A stretch of DNA of 64,000 nucleotides from JAJCZZ01 sp964569085 (GTDB lineage: Bacteria; Gemmatimonadota; Gemmatimonadetes; Longimicrobiales; Gaopeijiaceae): positions 1 through 64,000 of the forward strand of contig CAZMTA010000017.1 in assembly GCA_964569085.1 (NCBI GenBank), in the 5' to 3' direction. The translations under genes were made by a program, and so were the position numbers. Shown in pieces: positions 9,546 through 17,266 of the stretch (positions are counted from its first letter, which is position 1; each line of letters begins with the position of its first letter). The notes beneath the pieces are model-generated. The model saw only the letters and a program-made list of their open reading frames with translations. It was not told the origin of the DNA and ran no database searches.

Positions 9546-9581
9546 CTTGCAAAGTGCCACGGCGGCCTCGTTGCACTTTGC
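9546..9581 (+). promoter_or_regulatory. Inverted repeat upstream of pilS
   Basis: Perfect 9-base inverted repeat: GCAAAGTGC at 9549-9557 and GCACTTTGC at 9573-9581, arm-to-arm distance 24 bases. The left arm lies within CTTGCAAAG (9546-9554), a 9-mer also present at 19298-19306 upstream of the pilin gene. It sits between the orphan DHp-like stop and the pilS start. Operator or terminator roles are both possible; no T tract follows. Confidence 0.45.
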
Positions 9582-9650
9582 GATCCGGGGCGGCTATCTT
9601 CCGCCACCGATCCGCCGCCCCCGGCGCACGCCTCCGACGAAGGTGCCCTC

Positions 9651-11309
9651 TTGGCCGCCACGTCCTCCCTTCTGGTGCCGGCCACGCCCAGCCAGACGCT
9701 GAGCCAGGCCGACATCCTCCGCTGGATCTACCTGGGCCGCCTGACCCTGGTCACGGGGATCCTGGCGGGCGCCCTGGTGGAGTGGGCCGCCGCCGGCCCC
9801 GAGGCCACGCTCGTGGCCACGGTCATGTTCCTCCTGGCGCTGGGCTTCACCTCCGCGTCGTTCTGGTACACCCACCTCCTGACCCGGACCCCGGGCGAGG
9901 ACTTCCTCTACGCCCAGGTCCTCCTGGACGTGGCGCTGGTCACGGGGATCGTGCACATCACCGGGGGGCCGGACAGCAACTTCGCCCCGGTCTACATCCT
10001 GGTCATCAGCGCCGGCGCGCTCCTGCTCCCGCTGTCCGGGGGCGTCCTCATCGGGATCCTGGCCAGCCTGGTCTACTTCGCGGACCTGGTCTGGGGGTAC
10101 GAGAGCGTCTTCACGCTCGAGCTCGCCCTCCAGATCGGGCTGTTCACCCTGGTGGCCCTCATCACCGGCTTCCTGGGCGACCGGCTCCGCCGGGCCGGGC
10201 TGGCCCTGGGCGTGGTGGAGTCCGAGCTGCGCCAGCTCCGCCTCGACACGGGGGACATCCTGGCCAACCTGGCCACCGGCGTGGTGACGGTGGACGGCGA
10301 GGGCCGGCTGGCCTACGCCAACCCGGCGGCGGAGCGCCTCCTCGGCATCTCCGCCGACGAGTGGATGGGGGCGCCGGTCCTGGAGCGGGTGGACGCCGTG
10401 GCGCCGGGCCTGGGCCACATCCTCCGGCGCGCCGTGGAGGCGTCGGAGTCGGTGGACCGGTTCCGGACCCGCCTGGTGGGGAAGGGCGAGCCGGTGAGCA
10501 TCGGCGTGTCCACCGCGGTGCTGGACCGGGGGGACGGGGTGCCACCCTCGGGGACGGCCATCTTCCAGGACATCACGGACCTGGAGCGCATCGAGGCGCT
10601 CAACCGCAGGGCCTCGCGGCTGGAGGCGGTGGCGGAGCTCTCGGCGTCCCTGGCCCACGAGATCAAGAACCCCCTGGCGTCCATCCGCAGCTCCGTGGAG
10701 CAGCTCGCCGGTACGCGGCTCAACGAGGAGGAGCGGGCCACCCTGGAGCGCCTGGTGCTGACCGAGTCGGATCGGCTCAGCCACCTCCTGTCCGAGTTCC
10801 TGGAGTACACCGGCCTCCAGCTCGGCGAGCGGGAGGTCGTGGGGCTCCCGGCCCTGGTGCGGGACTGCGTGGCGCTGGTGCGCCAGCATCCCGACGCCGC
10901 CGGGGTGGAGGTGTCCTGCGACGCACCCGACGGCCTGGTCCTGCGGGGGGACCCCCACCTCCTGCACCGCGCGCTCTTCAACCTCGTGCTCAACGCCGTC
11001 CAGTTCGCCGGCGCGGAGGGGACCGTCCAGGTCGAGCTGGAGGATCTCCGTGGCCGGCCCGCGCGCCGGGCCACGGGCATTCCCCATCCGGTCCGGATCT
11101 CCGTGACCGACTCGGGCCCCGGGGTGGAGGAGGGTGCCGCCCAGCGGATCTTCGATCCCTTCTTCACCACCCGGGCCGGCGGGAGCGGGCTCGGCCTCGC
11201 CGTCGTGCACCGGGCCGTGGAGGCCCACGACGGAGCCGTCTTCGTCGAGCGCGCCCCGGGAGGGGGCGCGCGCTTCGTCATCGATCTCCCCGCTGGAGGG
11301 AACTCGTGA
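9651..11309 (+). CDS. pilS: Membrane sensor histidine kinase, PilS-like
   Basis: A 552-residue kinase. Residues 24-180 contain about six membrane helices, the PilS-type sensor topology. A PAS domain (about 201-312, DILANLATGVVTVDGEGRL) follows, then HisKA with H-box SASLAHEIKNPLASI (His336), then HATPase_c with N box NLVLNAVQFA, G1 VTDSGPGV, F box FDPFFTTRAGG and G2 GSGLGLAVVH. The start is TTG at 9651 with AAGG about 10 bases upstream. The stop overlaps the start of the cognate regulator. In known systems PilS controls pilin transcription through PilR; three TMTC-like genes separate it here from the pilins. Confidence 0.85.
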   Translation: MAATSSLLVPATPSQTLSQADILRWIYLGRLTLVTGILAGALVEWAAAGPEATLVATVMFLLALGFTSASFWYTHLLTRTPGEDFLYAQVLLDVALVTGIVHITGGPDSNFAPVYILVISAGALLLPLSGGVLIGILASLVYFADLVWGYESVFTLELALQIGLFTLVALITGFLGDRLRRAGLALGVVESELRQLRLDTGDILANLATGVVTVDGEGRLAYANPAAERLLGISADEWMGAPVLERVDAVAPGLGHILRRAVEASESVDRFRTRLVGKGEPVSIGVSTAVLDRGDGVPPSGTAIFQDITDLERIEALNRRASRLEAVAELSASLAHEIKNPLASIRSSVEQLAGTRLNEEERATLERLVLTESDRLSHLLSEFLEYTGLQLGEREVVGLPALVRDCVALVRQHPDAAGVEVSCDAPDGLVLRGDPHLLHRALFNLVLNAVQFAGAEGTVQVELEDLRGRPARRATGIPHPVRISVTDSGPGVEEGAAQRIFDPFFTTRAGGSGLGLAVVHRAVEAHDGAVFVERAPGGGARFVIDLPAGGNS

Positions 11310-12679
11310 GCGCCAGCCCCAAGATCCTCCTCGTCGACGACGAGACCGGGATTCTCGACACCCTCAGGATCCTCTTCCGCGGCGAGGGCTACGAGGTCCT
11401 GGTGGCCGATTCGGGGAAGGGCGCCCTGGAGCGCCTGGAGGAGGAGAGGCCCGACCTGGTCCTCTCCGACATCCGGATGCCCGGCGCCGGCGGCCACGAG
11501 GTCATGGCCAAGGCCCAGGAGGTGGACCCGGAGATGCCGGTCATCCTCATGACCGCCCAGGCCTCCCTCCAGTCGGCGGTGCGCGCCGTCAACGAGGGGG
11601 CCTACTACTACCTCCAGAAGCCCTTCGCCAACGACGAGCTCCTGGCCATCTGCCGGCGCGCCCTGGAGGCCCGGGAGCTCCGGGTGGAGAACAAGCGCCT
11701 CAAGAAGGAGATCGGGCGCCGCGAGGGCCGGTCGGGCGACCGGCCCATCGGGAAGTGCCGCTCCTTCCAGGAGGTCCTGGAGCTGGCGGAGACGGTGGCC
11801 CCCACCGATTCCACCGTGCTCATCTTCGGGGAGAGCGGGACGGGAAAGGAGGTCCTGGCCCGCTACATCCACCGTCTGTCCGAGCGGGAGGACGGGCCCT
11901 TCCTCTCCATCAACTGCGGCGCCCTCCCCGAGAACCTCCTGGAGTCGGAGCTCTTCGGACACGTGAAGGGCTCCTTCACCGGGGCGGTGAAGGACAAGCG
12001 GGGGCTGCTGAAGGCCGCCGAGGGCGGGACCTTCTTCCTGGACGAGATCGGGGAGATGAGCCCGGCCACCCAGGTGAAGCTCCTGCGGGCCATCCAGGAG
12101 CGGGAGGTGATCCCGGTGGGCGCCACCGAGGCCGTGACCGTGGACGTGCGGATCATCGCGGCCACCAACCGCGAGCTGGAGGAGGAGATCCGGAAGGGCG
12201 CCTTCCGCGGCGACCTCTACTACCGGCTCAACGTCATCCAGCTCCGCCTTCCCCCGCTCCGGGACCGCCGGGACGACATCCAGCTCCTGGCCCGCTACTT
12301 CCTGGAGCGGCTCGCGGAGCGGGACAGCGCGGGCGTGGCCGGGCGGGAGCTGGCGCCGGAGACGCTGGAGGTGCTCCGGACGTACGACTGGCCGGGCAAC
12401 GTGCGCGAGCTCGAGAACGCCCTGGAGCGGGGCGCCGTGGTCTCGGAGGGCGGGGTGATCCGCCCCGAGCACCTCCCGGATCGGGTCCGGGAGGCGCCGG
12501 AGACCCGCCTGGTGGACGAGCCCGCGCCGCCCAACCCCACCATGGAGGTCATCGAGCGGGCGTACATCCACCACGTCCTGCGCGCCGAGGGGGGCAACAA
12601 GACCCGCGCCGCCGAGGTGCTGGGCATCGACCCCTCCACGCTCTACCGCAAGCTCAACCGGTACGGGATCGAGGAGTGA
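11306..12679 (+). CDS. pilR: Sigma-54-dependent response regulator, PilR-like
   Basis: A 457-residue NtrC-family activator: receiver (phosphoacceptor Asp55 in LVLSDIRMPG, Lys105 in LQKPF), AAA+ sigma-54 interaction domain (Walker A GESGTGKE about 175-182, Walker B FFLDEIGEM), and a Fis-type helix-turn-helix at the end (NKTRAAEVLGIDPSTLYRKL). The sigma-54-contacting loop reads GSFTGA at residues 222-227 rather than the usual GAFTGA. The GTG start overlaps the pilS stop (GTGA). A ribosome binding site GGAGGG precedes it. Likely target is the pilin promoter at 19423-19438. Confidence 0.88.
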   Translation: MSASPKILLVDDETGILDTLRILFRGEGYEVLVADSGKGALERLEEERPDLVLSDIRMPGAGGHEVMAKAQEVDPEMPVILMTAQASLQSAVRAVNEGAYYYLQKPFANDELLAICRRALEARELRVENKRLKKEIGRREGRSGDRPIGKCRSFQEVLELAETVAPTDSTVLIFGESGTGKEVLARYIHRLSEREDGPFLSINCGALPENLLESELFGHVKGSFTGAVKDKRGLLKAAEGGTFFLDEIGEMSPATQVKLLRAIQEREVIPVGATEAVTVDVRIIAATNRELEEEIRKGAFRGDLYYRLNVIQLRLPPLRDRRDDIQLLARYFLERLAERDSAGVAGRELAPETLEVLRTYDWPGNVRELENALERGAVVSEGGVIRPEHLPDRVREAPETRLVDEPAPPNPTMEVIERAYIHHVLRAEGGNKTRAAEVLGIDPSTLYRKLNRYGIEE

Positions 12680-14550
12680 CCTCCGGCCCGCTGGCCCGCC
12701 TCCTGGGCTCGCCGGGACGGGCCGCGCTGCTGGCGGCGGCCCTGGCCTTCACGGTCCACCTCGGGGCGTTGGCCAACGGCTTCGCCAACGACGACGAGAT
12801 CGTGGTGGCGGCCGACCCGGCGCTCCGCTCGCCCGCCACCCTCCTTCCCCGCCTGGCCGAGCCGTACTGGCCCGGGAGCTACGGCGCCGACGTGGGCTCG
12901 TGGCGGCCCCTCACCACCGCGGTCTTCGGGGTGGCCTGGTGGGCCGGGGGCGGCGCCCCGTGGCCCTTCCACCTGGCGGGCATCCTCCTGCACGCGGCGG
13001 CGTCGGCGCTGGTGGTGCTCGTCCTGGCCTCCCTCCTGGCGCCGGCCACCGCGGGCCTGGCGGGGCTCCTCTTCGCCGTCCACCCGGTCCACGTGGAGGC
13101 GGTGGCCAACGTGGTGGGGCTGGCCGAGCCCCTCTCCGCGTGCCTGGCGCTGGCGGCGGTGGGGCTCCACGCGCGGGGCGGGGAGCGCGACGGGCCCGGC
13201 CGTGCCGCGGCGGTGGCGCTCCTGTACCTCCTGGCGGTCCTGGCCAAGGAGGGCGCGGTGGTGCTCCCCGGGCTGGTCCTTCTGGTCGACGCCGCCCGGC
13301 GGGAGCTGGGGCTCCGGGACCTGGGGGGCTACCTGCGACGCCGGGCGTGGACGTGGGCCGGGCTGGTGGCGGCGCTGGCGGCCGGGCTCCTCCTGCGCAC
13401 CGCGGTCCTCGGCGGCGTGACCGGCGCCACCTACCCCCCGGGGATGGCCGTCCTGGAGGAGGTCCCCCGGATCTGGACGCTGGCCACCGTCTGGCCCCAC
13501 TGGGTCCGCCTGCTGGTCTTCCCCGTGGACCTGGCGGCGGACTACGGGCCCGGGATCCTGACCGTGGCCTACGGCTGGACGCCGGCGGGCGTCCTGGGCG
13601 TGGCGCTGGCGCTGGGCGCCCTGGCGGGCGCGTGGGTGGCCTGGCGGAGGGGCGCCCTGCTGGGCCGCGGCCGGGACTCCGCCCGGGCCTACGGCCTGGC
13701 CGTGGTCTGGGTGGGGCTGGCCGTCCTCCCGGTGGCCAACGTCTTCTTCTCGGCCCCGGTCCTCCTGGCGGAGCGGACGCTCTACCTGGCCTCGGTGGGC
13801 GCGGTCGCGGGGCTGGCGACCGCCCTGGCCGCCGCCGCCGACCGGGCCCCCCGGCTGGCCAGCGTCGCCGCGGTGGCCCTGCTGGCCGTCTTCGCGGTCC
13901 GCTCGGTGGACCGGGTGCCGGCGTGGCGGGATTCCGAGGCGGTCATGGCCACCCTCCTGGAGGAGCATCCGGAGTCGGGGTGGGCGTGGTGGTCGTGGAG
14001 CCGCCAGCTCGCCGCCGAGGGTCGCGTCCCCGAGGCCCGCCGCGCCCTGGCGGCGGCGGTCCAGCTCCTGAACTCCGAGCCCCAGGTGGGCCTCGACGTG
14101 GGCTCCCATCTCCTGGCCACCGGGCACCCCGACCAGGCCCGCCTCTTCCTGGAGCGGGCCTGGCGGGAGCGGCCCGGCTGGTACTCCGCGGCGGCGCTCC
14201 TGGCCTCCCTGGAGCTCCGCCAGGGACGCCCGGAGGAGGCCTTCCGTCTCGCCCGGGCCGCCGCCGAGCTGGCGCCGGACAACCCCAGCGCCCATCACCT
14301 GGTGGCCGAATCCCTTGCCGCCGCGGGCCGCTGGAACGAGGCTGTCAGGGCCAGACGCCGCTCCCTGGAGCACGGCTTCGCCGACCGCTGGCGGGCCTGG
14401 GCCACGCTGGCCGGCGAGCTCGGGGCCGTCGGGGACACCGCCGCGGCCCGGGCCGCGGTGGACTCCGCCCGGCTCCGCGCCGTGACCCCCGACGCCCGCG
14501 CCCGCCTCGATTCCCTCGCCCGAGCCCTCACCCCGAATCCCCTCGACTGA
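12676..14550 (+). CDS. TMTC-like TPR membrane glycosyltransferase, paralog 1
   Basis: A 624-residue multi-pass membrane protein with a C-terminal TPR region, resembling eukaryotic TMTC O-mannosyltransferases (GT-C fold, DUF1736). The first luminal/periplasmic loop has the acidic pair in ANDDE (Asp39-Asp40). The family motif HPVHVEAVANVV (136-147) is followed by GLAE, where TMTCs usually have GRA(D/E). Also present are LAKEGAVVLPG, a DUF1736-like WVRLLVFPVDLAADYG and AERTLYLASVG. TPR-like helices occupy about residues 430-600. The GTG start overlaps the pilR stop (GTGA). By family it would transfer a sugar from a polyprenyl-phosphate donor to exported protein; sugar and substrate are unknown. 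Confidence 0.75.
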   Translation: MTSGPLARLLGSPGRAALLAAALAFTVHLGALANGFANDDEIVVAADPALRSPATLLPRLAEPYWPGSYGADVGSWRPLTTAVFGVAWWAGGGAPWPFHLAGILLHAAASALVVLVLASLLAPATAGLAGLLFAVHPVHVEAVANVVGLAEPLSACLALAAVGLHARGGERDGPGRAAAVALLYLLAVLAKEGAVVLPGLVLLVDAARRELGLRDLGGYLRRRAWTWAGLVAALAAGLLLRTAVLGGVTGATYPPGMAVLEEVPRIWTLATVWPHWVRLLVFPVDLAADYGPGILTVAYGWTPAGVLGVALALGALAGAWVAWRRGALLGRGRDSARAYGLAVVWVGLAVLPVANVFFSAPVLLAERTLYLASVGAVAGLATALAAAADRAPRLASVAAVALLAVFAVRSVDRVPAWRDSEAVMATLLEEHPESGWAWWSWSRQLAAEGRVPEARRALAAAVQLLNSEPQVGLDVGSHLLATGHPDQARLFLERAWRERPGWYSAAALLASLELRQGRPEEAFRLARAAAELAPDNPSAHHLVAESLAAAGRWNEAVRARRRSLEHGFADRWRAWATLAGELGAVGDTAAARAAVDSARLRAVTPDARARLDSLARALTPNPLD

Positions 14551-14553
14551 GCC

Positions 14554-15462
14554 ATGCATCGAGATCCCCTGGACATCGATCCGTTGGCGCCGTACCCGGG
14601 CGCCGACCAGACGCCGCTCGCCTGGGACCGCGTCGTGCTCTCGGTGGTCGTCCCGTGCTACAACGAGCGCCGCACGGTGGAGGCCCTCCTGCGCCGGGTC
14701 CGGGAGGTGCCCCTCCGCCTGGAGGTCATCGTCGTGGACGACGGCTCCACCGACGGGACCCGGGACCTCCTCACGCGCCTGGAGGGGGAGGGGCTCGTGG
14801 ACCGCCTCATCTTCCACGAGGAGAACGGGGGGAAGGGGACGGCGCTCCGCACCGGCTTCCGCGAGGCCACCGGGGACGTGGTGGTGGTGCAGGACGCGGA
14901 CCTGGAGTACGACCCGAAGGAGCTCCCCGCGCTCCTGAAGCCGATCCTGGGGGGGAAGGCGGACGCCGTGTACGGCTCCCGCTTCCTGGGAGGGCCGCAC
15001 CGGGTGCTCTTCTTCTGGCACTCGGTGGGGAACCGCTTCCTGACCCTCCTGTCCAACATGTTCACGGACGTGAACCTCACGGACATGGAGACCTGCTACA
15101 AGATGGTCCGGAGGGAGCTCCTCCAGTCCCTCCCCCTCTCGGCCAGCCGCTTCGGGATCGAGCCCGAGCTCACGGCCCGCCTGGCCCAGGCCGGCGCGCG
15201 GATCTACGAGCTCCCCATCAGCTACCACGGGCGCTCCTACGCCGAGGGGAAGAAGATCGGATGGAAGGACGGGTTCGAGGCTCTCTGGTCGATCCTGAAG
15301 TACAACCTGGCCCCTCCGTCCGTCCCGGCGTGGACGCCCCCGGAGGTGGAGCCGTGGGACGCGCCTGCGCGTCTGGAGTCCGGCGAGGGCCGGGCGGGCG
15401 ACACTCCCACCCGGGCCGACTCGGACGGCGGGGCGCCGGCGGCCCCGGGACGCCCCGACTGA
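14554..15462 (+). CDS. GT2 glycosyltransferase, polyprenyl-phosphate-sugar synthase type
   Basis: A 302-residue GT-A fold glycosyltransferase with no membrane segment, like the soluble dolichol-phosphate-mannose synthase group. Motifs are LSVVVPCYNERRTVEALL, VIVVDDGSTDGT (nucleotide-sugar binding), VVVQDADLEYDP (metal-binding DAD), AVYGSRFLGG and FTDVNLTDMETCYKM. The last 45 residues are Pro/Ala/Glu-rich and disordered. It starts three bases after the first TMTC-like gene and ends four bases before the second. It is therefore the natural source of the polyprenyl-phosphate-linked sugar (mannose or glucose by family) for the GT-C enzymes around it. Confidence 0.85.
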   Translation: MHRDPLDIDPLAPYPGADQTPLAWDRVVLSVVVPCYNERRTVEALLRRVREVPLRLEVIVVDDGSTDGTRDLLTRLEGEGLVDRLIFHEENGGKGTALRTGFREATGDVVVVQDADLEYDPKELPALLKPILGGKADAVYGSRFLGGPHRVLFFWHSVGNRFLTLLSNMFTDVNLTDMETCYKMVRRELLQSLPLSASRFGIEPELTARLAQAGARIYELPISYHGRSYAEGKKIGWKDGFEALWSILKYNLAPPSVPAWTPPEVEPWDAPARLESGEGRAGDTPTRADSDGGAPAAPGRPD

Positions 15463-15466
15463 CTCC

Positions 15467-17266
15467 GTGACCCCCTCCTTCCTCACCCCCGTCCGCTCGG
15501 GCGGGCTGGTCGTCCTGGCGGCGGTGCTGGTCTACGCCAACTCCCTCGGGAACGGCTTCGCCTACGACGACCCGTGGGTGGTGGAGCAGAACCCGGTGGT
15601 GACCGAGGGGCGCTGGGCCGAGGCCTGGGAGGACCCGTACTGGCCCCAGGCCGCCCCGGGGACGGGGAACTACCGGCCCCTGACGCTGCTGAGCTTCGCC
15701 GCCGAGTGGCGGCTCTGGGACGGCTCGCCGGCGGGGTACCACGCCGTGAGCGTCGCGGCGCACGCGGCGGTCTCCCTCCTGGTCTTCGCCCTCCTCTGGC
15801 AGATGGTCGGGACGCTGGGCGGGCTGGCCGGCGGCCTCGTCTTCGCGGTCCACCCGGTCCACGTGGAAGCCGTGGCCAACGTCGTGGGGCGCGCCGAGCT
15901 GTACGCCGCCGCGGCGGTGGTGGCAGCGGTCCTCCTGTACTGGGTGGGCGCCGGGGCCCGGGGATGGCGGGGCGGCGCGCGGCTCGCCGGCCTCGCGCTC
16001 CTCTACGCCGCCGGACTGGCCTCCAAGGAGACGGCGGTGACGCTTCCCGGGCTCCTCCTCCTGCTCGAGCTCACGGTGCGCCACGGGGAGGGCGGGGTGG
16101 GCGCCCGCCTCCGGCGCCAGGCGCCGGTGTACCTGGTGCTGGCCGCCGTCCTGGGCACGTACCTCCTCGTCCGCACCGACGTGCTCGGGGCCGTGACCGG
16201 GGAGCGGGCCGCGGCGGGGCTGGCCAGCCTCGACACCGGCGAGCGGCTTCTCTCGGCGCTGGCGGTGTGGCCCCACTACCTCCGCCTCATGGTGGCCCCC
16301 GCGGACCTGGTCATGGACTACCAGCCCGGCGTGATCGTGCCGGCCACCGGGGTGGATCTCCGGGTCGTGGTCGGCGCGCTCCTCCTGGCCTCCCTCCTGG
16401 CCGGGGCCTTCCTCCTGCGGCGACGGGAGCCGGTGGTGGCGTGCGGGCTGGGGTGGTTCTTCGTGGCCGTGCTGCCCGTCTCGAACCTGGTCGTGCGGGC
16501 CGACGTGCTCCTGGCCGAGCGGACCCTCTACCTCCCCTCGGTGGGGCTGGCGCTGGTGGTGGCGGGGCTGGTGCCGGTCCTGGCCCGGGAGGCCCGGGGA
16601 CGCTCGCTCCGTCTGGTCTGGGTGGCCTCGGCCGTGGCCCTCGTGGCGCTCTCGGCCCGCACCGTGTCCCGCAACCCCACGTGGGCCAGCACCACCACGG
16701 CCCTCAACACGCTGGCGCTGGAGCACCCCGAGTCCTTCCGGGCCCTGCGCATCTGGTCCCGCATCCAGGAGGACCGGGGCGATGTGGAGGGCGCGGCCCG
16801 GGCCTACGAGGAGGCGCTGGCGGTGGTGCCCGACGACTACCAGCTCGCGGTGGAGGCCGGCGCGTTCTACGATCGGATGGGACGACCCGACCGGGCCCGG
16901 GCCCTGTTCACCCGGGCGGTGGCGCTCCTCCCCGAGTATCCGGCGGCGTACCGGTACTGGGGCCAGCACCTCCTCCGGAACGGCGAGGGGCGGGCCGCCC
17001 ACGCCGTGGCCCTCACGGGGCTGGCGCGGAGCGGGGCCGACCGCGAGGTCTTCGCCGTGCTGTCCGAGAGCTACGTGGCCGGGGGGGACCTGGAGGCGGC
17101 GCTCCGCGCCCGGAGGGCGGCCGTCGCCCAGCCGGGCGCCACCCGGAACGACGTCCTGCGGATGGCCGAGCTCCTGGACGCCCTGGGGCGCGACGACGAG
17201 GCCGCCGCGGTCCGGGTCCGGGCCGCCGACTACCCCGACGCCCCTCCCCCGGAGCGGATCCCGTGA
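15467..17266 (+). CDS. TMTC-like TPR membrane glycosyltransferase, paralog 2
   Basis: A 599-residue paralog of the gene at 12676. The acidic pair is Asp34-Asp35 in FAYDDPWVV. The motif HPVHVEAVANVVGRAELYA (129-147) keeps the Arg142 that the two sister genes have lost, so this copy is the closest to the TMTC consensus. It continues with SKETAVTLPG, YLRLMVAPADLVMDYQPG and AERTLYLPSVG. TPR-like repeats cover about residues 430-590 (EGAARAYEEALAVVPDDY). The start is GTG, with a short gap after the GT2 gene, and its stop overlaps the start of paralog 3. Likely inner-membrane enzyme with a periplasmic TPR domain. Confidence 0.78.
   Translation: MTPSFLTPVRSGGLVVLAAVLVYANSLGNGFAYDDPWVVEQNPVVTEGRWAEAWEDPYWPQAAPGTGNYRPLTLLSFAAEWRLWDGSPAGYHAVSVAAHAAVSLLVFALLWQMVGTLGGLAGGLVFAVHPVHVEAVANVVGRAELYAAAAVVAAVLLYWVGAGARGWRGGARLAGLALLYAAGLASKETAVTLPGLLLLLELTVRHGEGGVGARLRRQAPVYLVLAAVLGTYLLVRTDVLGAVTGERAAAGLASLDTGERLLSALAVWPHYLRLMVAPADLVMDYQPGVIVPATGVDLRVVVGALLLASLLAGAFLLRRREPVVACGLGWFFVAVLPVSNLVVRADVLLAERTLYLPSVGLALVVAGLVPVLAREARGRSLRLVWVASAVALVALSARTVSRNPTWASTTTALNTLALEHPESFRALRIWSRIQEDRGDVEGAARAYEEALAVVPDDYQLAVEAGAFYDRMGRPDRARALFTRAVALLPEYPAAYRYWGQHLLRNGEGRAAHAVALTGLARSGADREVFAVLSESYVAGGDLEAALRARRAAVAQPGATRNDVLRMAELLDALGRDDEAAAVRVRAADYPDAPPPERIP

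Noticed and set aside
12643..15486. Long open frame on the minus strand opposite the TMTC-like genes
   Set aside because: It is a GC-rich shadow: composition is dominated by Arg, Gly, Pro and His, with no recognisable motif, and the plus-strand frames have clear protein families.
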